Positions 7,449 through 16,463 of a stretch of DNA of 64,000 nucleotides are shown here, one piece after another; the stretch's first letter is position 1; every line of letters starts with the position of its first letter. This DNA comes from DAOPYU01 sp942493245. Lineage in GTDB: Bacteria > Sumerlaeota > Sumerlaeia > UBA8349. Location: assembly GCA_942493245.1 (NCBI GenBank), contig OW818685.1, positions 4,650,001 to 4,714,000 of the forward strand, read 5' to 3'. The notes under the pieces were generated by a model. It was not told the DNA's origin, did not search any database, and saw only the letters and a program-made list of their open reading frames with translations. Both the position numbers and the translations under genes were made by a program.

Positions 7449-8567
7449 TTAGCCCTCGACAGATTGCAGCGCCAGAAACTCGTGGATGTTCAGCGCGACT
7501 TCTTCCAGTTCCTTCTTCTTCATGCCCGGGAAAACGGGCAGGGAGATCACCCGCTGGCAGAGCAGTTCGGCCACGGGGAAATCCCCTTCCTTGTACCCGA
7601 GGTACTCGAAACAGGGCTGCAGGTGCAACGCGCGGTCGTAATACACGGCGGTGCCGATGCCGCGCTCGGCCAGAAACGCGCGCAATTCGGTGCGTTTCTC
7701 GTGCTGCACGGTGAAGAGGTTGTAGGTGTGCTCGCCCCGCTCGTGAAACTCGGGCAGCACCAGGTCCGTTTCGGCAAACATTTCACAGTAGAACCGGGCG
7801 TTCTCAACCCGGTCGGCGATCATTTCGTCGAGTTCTTCGAGTTTGATTTTCAGAACGGCGGCCTGGATGGCGCCCAGCCGACTGTTGAAACCGATGTCCT
7901 CGAAGGCGCCCTGGGCGTTGCGTCCGTGGTCGCGGTAGCGGCGGATGCGGTTCGCGATTTCTTCATTGTGCGTCACGACCAGCCCGCCATCGCCCACCGC
8001 GCCCAGATTCTTGGTCGGGTAGAAACTGTAGCAGCCGGTCACCCCCATCGTGCCCAATTGTTTCTTGCCGATACAGCCACCCATGGACTGGGAGACGTCC
8101 TCGATCAGGAAAATACCGTGGGCGTTGGCCAGTTGCATGAGCTGCGCCAGGTCGGCGGCCTGGCCGAACATATGGACGGCGATGATGGCCTTGGTCTTGG
8201 GGGTGATGGCCTGTGTCACGCTGTCAATGGCCATGTTATACGTCAGAGGGTCCACATCCACAAAAACCGGACGGGCGCCGATGCGCACCACGACATCCGC
8301 CACCGCCACAAACGTGAACGTGGGCACGATGACCTCATCGCCCGCTCCGACTCCCAGCGCCTTGAGACTCATGAGCAGCGCGTCTGTGCCGGAGTTGACC
8401 CCGATCGCGTGCGGAACACCCAGGTATTTTTCACAGGCTCGCTCGAACTGTTCCACATGCGGCCCCAGGATAAACGAGCATTCCTCAAAAATCTGCCCGA
8501 TGGCCTGTTGAATACGTTCCATCTCGTCCTGGTGTTGAATCCGGAGGTTGATAAACGGCACTTTCAT
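7449..8567 (-). CDS. DegT/DnrJ/EryC1/StrS-family sugar aminotransferase (372 aa)
   Basis: PLP enzyme of the family that aminates nucleotide-linked keto-sugars for surface glycans or antibiotics. It begins MKVPFINLRIQHQDEMERIQ, the usual start of this family. The internal ATG at 8567 is preferred over longer frames because family homology begins exactly there. Cofactor residues visible are GVNSGTDALLMSLKALG (phosphate loop, residues 57-73), D157 in LIEDVSQSMG (pyridine nitrogen) and K186 in SFYPTKNLGAVGDGG (Schiff base). First gene of a two-gene unit with ribD. No sugar dehydratase or glycosyltransferase is adjacent, so the substrate is open. Confidence 0.93.
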   Translation of the reverse strand: MKVPFINLRIQHQDEMERIQQAIGQIFEECSFILGPHVEQFERACEKYLGVPHAIGVNSGTDALLMSLKALGVGAGDEVIVPTFTFVAVADVVVRIGARPVFVDVDPLTYNMAIDSVTQAITPKTKAIIAVHMFGQAADLAQLMQLANAHGIFLIEDVSQSMGGCIGKKQLGTMGVTGCYSFYPTKNLGAVGDGGLVVTHNEEIANRIRRYRDHGRNAQGAFEDIGFNSRLGAIQAAVLKIKLEELDEMIADRVENARFYCEMFAETDLVLPEFHERGEHTYNLFTVQHEKRTELRAFLAERGIGTAVYYDRALHLQPCFEYLGYKEGDFPVAELLCQRVISLPVFPGMKKKELEEVALNIHEFLALQSVEG

Positions 8568-9050
8568 CTGGAACTTGTCCTCATTTCTTTCGGTCTTGGT
8601 GAACCGATGGATGTGCCTTGCCTTTCCGGAACCGGGCGGTCGCAAATAAAAAAACAACCACTCGGCCTCCCCGATACGGGGGGGACGGCAAGACGGCTTA
8701 GTGTAGAAACCCAAAGCACACCTTGTCAAGCACGGAATACCCGGAATTCCCTCTTGGGAACGTCAAACCGCTCAAAATCCGCCTCTTACCCTGATTTTTT
8801 CCTCTTTCCGGGGGACGTTAAAAACATCCTCCCAGACGGAGGTGATGATTTGTACGGCCTCCTATACTCCCTCCCGGAACCATCGGAGGCGCGCTTACGG
8901 ACCAGAATTAAGGTTGACGCCCTGTTCCTTCCTTTGGCAAAGTCAAAATGCGCCCGAACGCCCGCAATGGTTCCCCGAGTGTGAATGTTCCCATTCGGCC
9001 CGATGCTTTCGGGAAAAATCTCACGCACCCAGATGTCAAAGGAGTCTGAC
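8568..9050. other. Divergent intergenic region (483 bp)
   Basis: Lies between the leftward aminotransferase operon and the rightward FAD protein, so it should hold both promoters. I see no convincing -35/-10 pair, no hairpin repeat and no coding frame with a ribosome site. The only clear signal is AAAGGAG at 9038-9044. Confidence 0.5.
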
Positions 9051-12000
9051 ATGCCCCCCTCTCACGTGAAACAGGCGACACAAGCCCTCGCGATCCTGAT
9101 TGTTTTGTGCGGCCTGCAAAAATGGGGCATCGCCGGTCCCACCGTTCTCGAATCGGCCCGGCAAATCCCCGTAATCGCCGACGTGGACGTGGTCGTGGCG
9201 GGCGATTCCTCCGCCGCTGTGATGGCGGCGGTCGAGGCGGCCCAAGCGGGCGCCCGGGTTTTTCTGGCCGCCTCACGCCCCTACCTGGGGCAGGATCTCT
9301 GCGGCGCCTACCGCCTCTGGCTCGAACCGGGCGAGGAAATTCCCCCTCTGTTTTCACCGGACGATTTCCGTCCCGTCCGCAACGCCTACCCGTTCACCTG
9401 TCAGGCCAGCCTGCCCGCCGACGTCAAACACCCGGACTCGACCGAGAAACCCCGTCTGACCGACGGACGGTACAACAACGCCGCAAACGACAGCGTGCAA
9501 TACAACGGCAACGTGTCGCTCGTGGCGGACCTGGGCGCGGAACAGACCGTCGAGACCGCCGAACTCCGGGTCTATCAACGCAACGGGGACTTCGAGGTGG
9601 CCTCGGTCCAGGCCTTCACCAGCCCCGACGGCAAAACCTGGAAAGAACGGACCCCAGTCACGAACCCGCAGCTGGGGAAAGGGTCTTTCGAAGAAGAAAC
9701 CCTTCCGCTGACTCTGACTCTATCCACCCGGACGCGCTATGTCCGGCTGGATGTACACAAAACCCCGCAAGCCGACCGAGTGTTGCTGGGGGAACTCACC
9801 CTCTCCGGCGCGGCAGGGGAAACTTGCGTTCCCCCCACCCCGATGCGGGTCAAGCGGGTGTTCGATCAGGCGCTCCTGGGCGCAGGCGTCGAATTCCTGT
9901 TTGGGAGTTACCCGACCGAACTGCTGACCGATGCGGCGGGGAACCCGGCGGGGATCGTCATCGCAAACGCCACCGGACGCCAGGCGATCCGGGCCAGGGT
10001 GGTGGTGGACGCCACGCCACACGCCTGGCTGACGCGGCTGGCCAAGGCGCGGTTCCGGTACGCGACATCCCGGGATCTGCTCTGTGAGCGGGTGGTCGTG
10101 GGCGGCGAGATTCACAAGGGGGATGCGGCGATCCGTTCGGCCCGATTGGCCCCCACCCCCCTTCAGGCGCCCGGCGGGAAAACGGTCCAAGCAATCCGGT
10201 ACGCCCTGCGGCTTTCCCTGCCCGACGATTCGTTCGCGTCGTATGCCGAAGCCGAACAGAAGGCGCGCGACCTGACGTGGGATACGAAACAACTCGACGC
10301 GTCCGAGGTTTTGTTCTTCGTGCCGCCCGACTCGATGGTCGGCGTTCAGACTCAGACAGGCCCGTGGCCCGGTTGGGAAAAGGTGCCGCTGGACGCTTTC
10401 CGTCCGGCGGACCTGAAACACCTCTATACATTGAACGGGTGCGCGGATGTCGCGCGCGAGGCCGCTGCCCGCATGCTGCGCCCCACCGAGTGGATGCGGC
10501 TCGGCGGGCGGCTCGGAGCGGAAGCGGCCCGCGAGGCGGCGGCCCGCCCCGCACTTCAGGAAGCCTGGTTGCCGGGAGGCGCCACGAAACCGATCGTTCG
10601 GGGGGAAGTGCGCGAGAACCTGACTCCCCTGCGCCCCGATCCCACGCTGAAAACGGTTCTGTCCGAAGAACGTCCCCTGCCCGTTCTGGGCCGGTACGAT
10701 GTGGTCGTGGTCGGTGGCGGCACCGGTGGTGCGCCCGCCGCCATCGCCGCGGCGCGAAGCGGAGCGAGTACGCTGGTGGTCGAGTACCTCAACGGCCTGG
10801 GCGGCGTGGGGACGCTCGGCTTGATCTCGCGGTATTACTATGGGAACCGCGTCGGGTTCACCGAAGAGGTGGACAAGGGCGTGGCGCGCCTCATGGGCAT
10901 CGCGCTCGACGGGAAAAACAACGACTGGAACGTGGAATGCAAAATGGAGTGGTTCCGCTCCGAGATCCGCAAGGCGGGCGGGGACATCTGGTTCGGCGCG
11001 CTGGCCTGCGGGGCGTTTGTGCGCGACGGGCGCGTGACGGGCGTCATCGTGGCCACGCCCCAGGGGCGCGGCGTGGTGCTGGCCAAGGCCGTGGTGGACG
11101 CCTCGGGCAGCGCGCAGGTGGCCGCGGCGGCGGGAGCGCCGTGCGTGTACAACGACGGCGCGGACATAGCCGTCCAGGGCACGGGCCTTCCGCCCCGGCA
11201 GCTCGGCGCCAGTTACAACAACACCGACTACACGTTTGTGGACGACAGCGACGCGCTGAACATCTGGCAATCGTTCGTGGCCGGGCGGGCCAAGTTCGAG
11301 AAAGAATACGACATGGGGCAGCTGATCGACACGCGCGAGCGGCGCCAGATTCAGGGCGAGTTCAGCATCTCGCCGCTGGACATCTATGTGGGCCGCACCT
11401 ACCCCGACACGATCGTCGTCAGCCGCAGCAACTTCGACTCGCACGGGTTCACCGTCCACCCGCTCTTCCTGATCCGTCCGCCCGACCGCGAGAGCCTGGA
11501 CGCGAACGTGCCGTACCGCAGCCTCCTGCCGCGCGGGATTGACGGAGTCCTCGTGACGGGTCTGGGCATCAGCGCGCACCGCGACGCCATGCCGGTGCTG
11601 CGGATGCAACCGGACATCCAGAACCAAGGCTACGCGGCCGGTCTGGCGGCGGCAATGGCGGCGCGCCAGAACAAGGGCGTGAAAGCCATTGACGTATCGG
11701 CCCTGCAACGCCAGTTGATCAAAAAGGGCATCCTGCCGGAACGCGTCCTGACCGACAAAGATCCCTTCCCTCTGTCCGCGGAAAAAATCGCCGCGGCGGT
11801 CGCCACGCTGCCGGACCACAACAAGGGCATCGAACTGATCTTCATGCAACCCGACACGGCGCTGCCCGCCCTGCGCGAGGCGTTCCGCAAGGCCACGGCC
11901 CGCGACACGCGGCTCCTCTACGGTCACCTGCTGGGTCTGCTGGGCGACCCGGCCCCGGCGGACCTTCTGGCGCGCACCGTCGCCGACAGCGCGTGGGACA

Positions 12001-12488
12001 AGGGGTGGAACTACCGGGGGATGGGACAGTACGGCCCGAGCATGAGCCCGCTGGACAGCACGCTCGTCTGCCTGGGGCGTACAAAGGACAATCAGGCCCT
12101 GAAACCGATCCTCGACAAGGTCGCCCAACTCGGCCCCGAGCACGAGTTCTCGCACTTCCGCGCCGTGGCGCTGGCCCTTGAGGGGCTGGGCTCACCGGTC
12201 GCCGCCGCGAAACCGCTGGCGGACCTGTTGCGCAAACCCGGCATCCAGGGCCACGCCCACGCCACGATCGGCGCGGCCCTCCAGAATCAGCCCGCCGACC
12301 CGGAGGACACCACCACGCGCAACCTCTCGCTGCGCGAACTGGAACTGGCCCGCGTCCTCTACCGTTGCGGGGACAACGAAGGCCTCGCCGAAAAAATCCT
12401 CCAGGAATACGCCCGAGACCTGCGCGGCCACTACGCCCGCTACGCCCAGGCGGTGCTCCAGTCGCGCAAGAGCGGGGAGGAGAAATAA
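9051..12488 (+). CDS. Secreted double FAD-dependent oxidoreductase with discoidin-like insert (1145 aa)
   Basis: AAAGGAG is 6 bases before the ATG at 9051, and the following residues form a signal peptide (MPPSHVKQATQALAILIVLC), which decides this start over an upstream in-frame ATG. Domains in order: a first FAD_oxidored-type Rossmann start (VDVVVAGDSSAAVMAAVEAA, with GDSSAA in place of GxGxxG), an F5/8-type-C-like beta-sandwich (residues about 135-260: RYNNAANDSVQYNG, VETAELRVYQRNGDFE, TRYVRLDV), the remainder of the first module, then at about residue 545 an intact FAD-binding motif (YDVVVVGGGTGGAPAAIAAA) and its catalytic module. The end (1000-1145) is helical and HEAT-like. Proteins of this class are common in polysaccharide-degrading Planctomycetes-like bacteria. 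Substrate unknown. The altered first Rossmann suggests only the second module binds FAD. Confidence 0.88.
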   Translation: MPPSHVKQATQALAILIVLCGLQKWGIAGPTVLESARQIPVIADVDVVVAGDSSAAVMAAVEAAQAGARVFLAASRPYLGQDLCGAYRLWLEPGEEIPPLFSPDDFRPVRNAYPFTCQASLPADVKHPDSTEKPRLTDGRYNNAANDSVQYNGNVSLVADLGAEQTVETAELRVYQRNGDFEVASVQAFTSPDGKTWKERTPVTNPQLGKGSFEEETLPLTLTLSTRTRYVRLDVHKTPQADRVLLGELTLSGAAGETCVPPTPMRVKRVFDQALLGAGVEFLFGSYPTELLTDAAGNPAGIVIANATGRQAIRARVVVDATPHAWLTRLAKARFRYATSRDLLCERVVVGGEIHKGDAAIRSARLAPTPLQAPGGKTVQAIRYALRLSLPDDSFASYAEAEQKARDLTWDTKQLDASEVLFFVPPDSMVGVQTQTGPWPGWEKVPLDAFRPADLKHLYTLNGCADVAREAAARMLRPTEWMRLGGRLGAEAAREAAARPALQEAWLPGGATKPIVRGEVRENLTPLRPDPTLKTVLSEERPLPVLGRYDVVVVGGGTGGAPAAIAAARSGASTLVVEYLNGLGGVGTLGLISRYYYGNRVGFTEEVDKGVARLMGIALDGKNNDWNVECKMEWFRSEIRKAGGDIWFGALACGAFVRDGRVTGVIVATPQGRGVVLAKAVVDASGSAQVAAAAGAPCVYNDGADIAVQGTGLPPRQLGASYNNTDYTFVDDSDALNIWQSFVAGRAKFEKEYDMGQLIDTRERRQIQGEFSISPLDIYVGRTYPDTIVVSRSNFDSHGFTVHPLFLIRPPDRESLDANVPYRSLLPRGIDGVLVTGLGISAHRDAMPVLRMQPDIQNQGYAAGLAAAMAARQNKGVKAIDVSALQRQLIKKGILPERVLTDKDPFPLSAEKIAAAVATLPDHNKGIELIFMQPDTALPALREAFRKATARDTRLLYGHLLGLLGDPAPADLLARTVADSAWDKGWNYRGMGQYGPSMSPLDSTLVCLGRTKDNQALKPILDKVAQLGPEHEFSHFRAVALALEGLGSPVAAAKPLADLLRKPGIQGHAHATIGAALQNQPADPEDTTTRNLSLRELELARVLYRCGDNEGLAEKILQEYARDLRGHYARYAQAVLQSRKSGEEK

Positions 12489-12508
12489 GACGGGAAGCCA
12501 GGGGCTTT

Positions 12509-12542
12509 GTTTGGGAAGGGCGGGACGCCCGCCCTCCCAAAC
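12509..12542. terminator. Hairpin behind the FAD protein gene
   Basis: GTTTGGGAAGGGCGGG pairs with CCCGCCCTCCCAAAC with one bulge, 20 bp after the stop. There is no clear U-tract, so it may be a 3' stabiliser or a repeat unit (GGGCGGGACGCCCGCCC) rather than a strict terminator. Confidence 0.45.
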
Positions 12543-12691
12543 CCCCGTCTTTCATGCGCGAAGTCTTTTGAGATTTTCCCTATCCGATCCATCACCCCAA
12601 GGGGGGAGGAATCTTCCTCTTTCCATCTCAAAACCTGCGCGAAAAGTCTTCCAGAAAAACCCGTATTAAGGCGTCTGAGACTCTTCCCCCC

Positions 12692-12836
12692 TCACACGCT
12701 CTTGAGTCGTCCGAGTTGAGGCGCGCTGAGACGTTCCTGAGCGGCTTGGAGAATGAGACGCAGGAGGTCGGCGTAGCGCAGGCCTTTGAAGCCCGCCATG
12801 AGGTTCATTTTGCCGTGCCAGCGCCAGCGGGTTCCA
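12692..12836 (-). pseudogene. Detached C-terminal fragment of a D-Ala-D-Ala-ligase-like gene
   Basis: The minus-strand frame reads WRWHGKMNLMAGFKGLRYAD, then LLRLILQAAQERLSAPQLGR and LKSV-stop. This matches the last 45 residues of the gene at 24100-26049 (GWCWDGKMNLMAGFEGLRYA ... ERLSAPQLGRLKNP) with few changes and a conserved stop position. No upstream part of that gene is present. It is fused in another frame to the 3' end of the esterase gene. Confidence 0.85.
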
Positions 12837-13812
12837 CAGGAAACATGATCTGCGCCGTTTGATGCAGATAGCGCCGCCAGTTGGTCCATTCATGCCCGCC
12901 CGAACTCAGGACCCAGAAGTTCCGCACGCCGTACTTGTTCAGCACGGCCAGAGTCCGCTGGCCATTCAGGAGCGCGATGTCGGTCTCGCCCTCCGCGACA
13001 TACACCGGCACGCGCAGCAGTTCGGCATTCAGCTTCGGGTCCTCGAAGAGGGGTTTGAATCGGTCCTCGAACGCCTGCAGGTTTTCAGGGAAGTAGCCCG
13101 AACTGAAGATATACAGTTCCCCAAAGGTCTCCGGGTGGGAAAAGCCCGCGTTCATGACCACAAACCCGCCCATAGACAGCCCGGCGAGCGCCCGGTTCTC
13201 GCGGCCCGGTTTGGCCCGGTAATGACTCTCGATGCAGGGGATGATATCTTTCAGATATTCTTTGGTGCAGGCGTCATCCTCCCCCAGTGCGGGCGGCGTC
13301 GCCGAGGCGATGCCGCCGGTGTCGGGCATCGCGATGATCATCGGTCGGGCCTTGCCCGCGGCGATCAGGTTGTCGAGAATGAAATGGGCGCTCCCCCCAT
13401 TGGGCTTGGTGCTTGACCAATGGGAGTCATTTTCCCCGCCGCCGTGGTTCAGATACAGAACGGGATAACGGGTGTTGGCGTCCTTCTCGTAGTCGGGCGG
13501 CAGGTACACGTGCATGCGCTTTTCCTTACCGGCCCAGTTCGTGTAGGTGACCTGCTCCACCTTGCCATGCGGCACACTGGTCTCGGCAAAGAAACTCGTA
13601 TCCTTATCGCTGGCCAATGCCGGCAGAATCGGCAGGGGAGTCGGGCCCCGTTGGGGCACAGGCCGCGGTCCGCGGCCGGGACCGCGCTGTCCCGGAGTAG
13701 CCCCCTTCCCGGCGCCGGGCGCGTCCTGCGCGAACGCCGGGGATGAAATCATGCCACATAAAGCGCACAGCACGGTAACGTTAACCAATCGGCTCAACCA
13801 GCATCTCTTCAT
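12805..13812 (-). CDS. Secreted esterase, enterochelin/feruloyl-esterase-like (335 aa)
   Basis: AAGGAG lies 7 bases before the ATG at 13812. A signal peptide follows (VNVTVLCALCGMISSPAFAQ), then a Gly/Pro/Arg-rich linker (residues 30-65). The alpha/beta-hydrolase domain shows RMHVYLPPDYEKDANTRYPV, the oxyanion region YLNHGGGENDSHW, nucleophile S213 in AGLSMGGFVV and a catalytic His at 307 (SSGGHEW). The acid is probably in AEGETD (276-278). This is the esterase D-like family seen in xylanase-linked feruloyl esterases and often attached to carbohydrate degradation. The last seven or so codons and the stop derive from the ligase-like fragment read in a shifted frame, so the original C-terminus has been replaced. 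Confidence 0.9.
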   Translation of the reverse strand: MKRCWLSRLVNVTVLCALCGMISSPAFAQDAPGAGKGATPGQRGPGRGPRPVPQRGPTPLPILPALASDKDTSFFAETSVPHGKVEQVTYTNWAGKEKRMHVYLPPDYEKDANTRYPVLYLNHGGGENDSHWSSTKPNGGSAHFILDNLIAAGKARPMIIAMPDTGGIASATPPALGEDDACTKEYLKDIIPCIESHYRAKPGRENRALAGLSMGGFVVMNAGFSHPETFGELYIFSSGYFPENLQAFEDRFKPLFEDPKLNAELLRVPVYVAEGETDIALLNGQRTLAVLNKYGVRNFWVLSSGGHEWTNWRRYLHQTAQIMFPVEPAGAGTAK

Positions 13813-13910
13813 GAAAACTCTCCTTCTTATTTTCGATTTCTTCGACACCAGACGGTCAATTCAATAATCTATTTCCCCGATTTCCGCTACAAGGAAATCG
13901 CGGCGCCCTG

Positions 13911-14166
13911 CCTCTTCGCGCTCGGGTGGACTTGCCATTAGGATTCTCTCGCCTGGGTTTCTCCTTGATGGGTATTTTCGGTTTGTAATATGACAATTAC
14001 AGTCTGGGGTCTTGCGTTGCCACGAGCGCACGGGCCGTCCCCTCGTTTCCGAGGCGTTCCTCCAGACGCTCGGCCGCCTCCTCGGTCACGACCTCACCCT
14101 CCACCCGCCAGGGCGGAGACCCAAGACCCAAACTCGGGGGAATTGAGATGGTGTCCCCCGATTCAC
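13911..14166. repeat. Long intergenic repeat, copy 1 (with 19980-20232)
   Basis: About 255 bp align with 19980-20232 over the full length: CTCGCGCTCGGGTG, CAGTCTGGGGT, ACGGGCCGTCCC, GACTTGGGGGAATTGAG-type and GTCCCCC blocks. On the minus strand both copies keep an open frame with similar residues (PPWRVEGEV ... ERLEERL versus PPQGVKDKI ... ERLKGHL), so it may be a decayed coding remnant rather than pure non-coding repeat. The rest of 13813-14273 shows nothing else. Confidence 0.7.
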
Positions 14167-14273
14167 ATCGCGGATTTCGCTTGAATCTCAGCAGGAAACC
14201 AATGAGAATTGTAAGGATGGAACGGGAAAATACCATAGGGGAAGTTCAATAGGACTTCTCGAATCGGGGGGAT

Positions 14274-16202
14274 ATGTCCAGGGATAAATCAAGAACACGG
14301 GCAACCAGAAGCAGGCGCTACGTGCTGGTTTTCATTCATGTTTTCCTTCTGATTGCCTCAACGCGCGCCGACAACTGGCTGCAATATAACGGGAATGCAG
14401 GCAATCGCACTTCGAACGAGGCGATTGGAACAATTCCCTGGTCGAAGGCCGCTCCCCCAACGCCTTACTGGAAAATCCCCACCGCCAATGGATTCAGTTC
14501 TTTCTCCGTGGCGGACGGCAAGGCGTTTACGCTGATAAGCCGGGTTCACACGGATGCCGTGAAGCGTGAATTTTGCGTCGCGTACGACACCGCCTCGGGC
14601 GCGGAATTGTGGGCCGCTCCGATGGTGCGGGCCGATCCCTACGACGGCGGCGGAGAGACTGCCGGCGGAGGAGATGGGCCACGTTCGACGCCGACCTGCG
14701 ATGGCGAAAGAGTCTATGTCCTGGATCGCAACCTGAACCTCTATTGCTTTAACGACGAAAACGGCGCCGTGGTCTGGAAAAAGAATATCGTCGCAGATTA
14801 CGGCGGACGAAACATCTCCTGGCAGAACGCAGCATCGCCTCTGCTGGAAGGGGAATTAGTGGTGATGGCTGGCGGGGGTTCCGGAAGATCCTTCCTTGCT
14901 TTCAATCGCACGGACGGCGCCCTGGTCTGGCAAACCGACGTCAATGAGAAAATGACCCATGCTTCGCCCGTCGCGGCGACCATTCACGGGGTTCGCCAGA
15001 TCATTTTCTACACGCAGTCGGGGTTGGTCGCGGTATCCGCCGACAGCGGCCAGGAACTGTGGCGTTATTATATAGCCTACAGCACGTCCACGGGGGCTTC
15101 GCCCGTCGTCAACGGGCAATATATCTATCACTCGGCGGGCTATGGGGTAGGCTCGGGCGTCTGCCGAATCGACAAGATCGACCAGGGCTTTGAAGCGGTC
15201 GAGGTTTGGCGAAAGCAGGGCGAACTGGAAAATCACTGGAGCACACCCGTCTGCTATAACGGCTTTTTATACGGACTTTACGGCAAAAGCATGTATGAGA
15301 CCGCTCCGCTTAAATGCGTGGAACTCGCCACAGGCACGGAGATGTGGTCGAAGCCGAATTTCGGACAGGGAAACCTGATGCTCGTGGGCAACAAACTGGT
15401 GGTTCTGGGGGTGGTCGGCGACATCGCCGTCGTGGAAGCGACCCCCACGGCTTACACGGAAATAGCGCGCGCCGACATGCTGGAGGGAAAATGCTGGTCG
15501 AGCCCCATTCTGAGCGACAACCGTCTCTATGCGCGCAGCACCGAGGAAGGAATCTGTTTCGCGCTTTCGAGTGTGACGTCGGCCCCAATGGCCCCGAGTA
15601 ATCCGCGCGCGACGACGCTTACCCTCGATTCGATTACCTGCGAGTGGGAGGATAAGTCGGACAACGAAACAGGATTCGTGGTGTACTTCGGCATGGGTCC
15701 GGAGGCGCCGGACGACGAAACGAGCAGAACCGAAGCGAACGCTACGCGCTGGATAGCCACGAACCTCTCGGTCAACACGCAATACGCTTTTCAAATCTCC
15801 GCCACCGACGGGACGAGCGAGAGCGCTAAAACGGAGAACTACACCACCTGGACGCTGGCGGCGACGCCGAAGGCGCCCACGGTCGGCTCTCCCACGGCCA
15901 GTACGCTTGACGTGGCTGTTGGAGAGGGCGACCTGAATCCCGCGACGACAGATTACGCCATCCGGTTCGCGGATGGAGACCAATGGGTGCAGGCTGATGG
16001 AACGCTTGGATCAAGCGCGGTCTGGAAAGACGCGGCGTCCTGGGCGACGGTCACGGTGAAAGGCTTGCCTTCCGACATGGACTGCGGATTTCAGGTCATG
16101 GCGCGCAACGGAGCGGGCGTAGAAACGGCTTTTGGCCCCGTCGCCCTGGGCCGAACGAAACCGGCTCCGCCTGTCAGGCCAGGCACTATGATCATCTATT
16201 GA
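14274..16202 (+). CDS. Secreted PQQ-type beta-propeller protein with fibronectin-like tail (642 aa)
   Basis: Signal anchor near residues 14-32 (SRRYVLVFIHVFLLIASTRA). Residues 33-440 form propeller blades with repeated W/G-D signatures of the quinoprotein fold: AYDTASGAELWAAP, LYCFNDENGAVVWKKNIV, AFNRTDGALVWQTDV, AVSADSGQELWRYY, CVELATGTEMWSKP. From about residue 445 there are two fibronectin-type-III-like modules (APSNPRATTLTLDSITCEWE ... LSVNTQYAFQISATDG, then APTVGSPTASTLDVAV). No PQQ-ligand set is obvious, so it is more likely a binding or scaffold propeller than a dehydrogenase. The start at 14274 is preceded by a GGGGGGAT tract. Monocistronic. The start of the gene lies just behind the long repeat at 13911-14166. 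Confidence 0.82.
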   Translation: MSRDKSRTRATRSRRYVLVFIHVFLLIASTRADNWLQYNGNAGNRTSNEAIGTIPWSKAAPPTPYWKIPTANGFSSFSVADGKAFTLISRVHTDAVKREFCVAYDTASGAELWAAPMVRADPYDGGGETAGGGDGPRSTPTCDGERVYVLDRNLNLYCFNDENGAVVWKKNIVADYGGRNISWQNAASPLLEGELVVMAGGGSGRSFLAFNRTDGALVWQTDVNEKMTHASPVAATIHGVRQIIFYTQSGLVAVSADSGQELWRYYIAYSTSTGASPVVNGQYIYHSAGYGVGSGVCRIDKIDQGFEAVEVWRKQGELENHWSTPVCYNGFLYGLYGKSMYETAPLKCVELATGTEMWSKPNFGQGNLMLVGNKLVVLGVVGDIAVVEATPTAYTEIARADMLEGKCWSSPILSDNRLYARSTEEGICFALSSVTSAPMAPSNPRATTLTLDSITCEWEDKSDNETGFVVYFGMGPEAPDDETSRTEANATRWIATNLSVNTQYAFQISATDGTSESAKTENYTTWTLAATPKAPTVGSPTASTLDVAVGEGDLNPATTDYAIRFADGDQWVQADGTLGSSAVWKDAASWATVTVKGLPSDMDCGFQVMARNGAGVETAFGPVALGRTKPAPPVRPGTMIIY

Positions 16203-16463
16203 GCCTCGTGCAAAGTCGTTGAGTCGTTTGATTTTCAGGTGAGAAAATGAGGAGGGAAAAGATCCTCTGGCGGTAAACCGCAGTTGAGCGCCAACGGCGC
16301 GAATTGATTGTAGCCTGGGGCAAGCGCAGCGTCGCCCCAGGACAGGAGTCTCTTTTTTTACAAGGGCTGAAGGCCCGAACTACGAAAAGGGGCAAAACGG
16401 CTGAATAGAACGGGCTTTCAGCCCTCACAGAATAACCCATCCGTTTTCCTGGGGCGATGCCCC

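Noticed and set aside
6516..8984. 822-codon open plus-strand frame across ribD and the aminotransferase
   Set aside because: Antisense to two complete conserved enzymes and crosses their intergenic gap; His/Arg/Gln-rich translation typical of high-GC shadows.
9720..12155. 811-codon minus frame opposite the FAD protein
   Set aside because: Shadow of a conserved gene with signal peptide and FAD motifs on the other strand.
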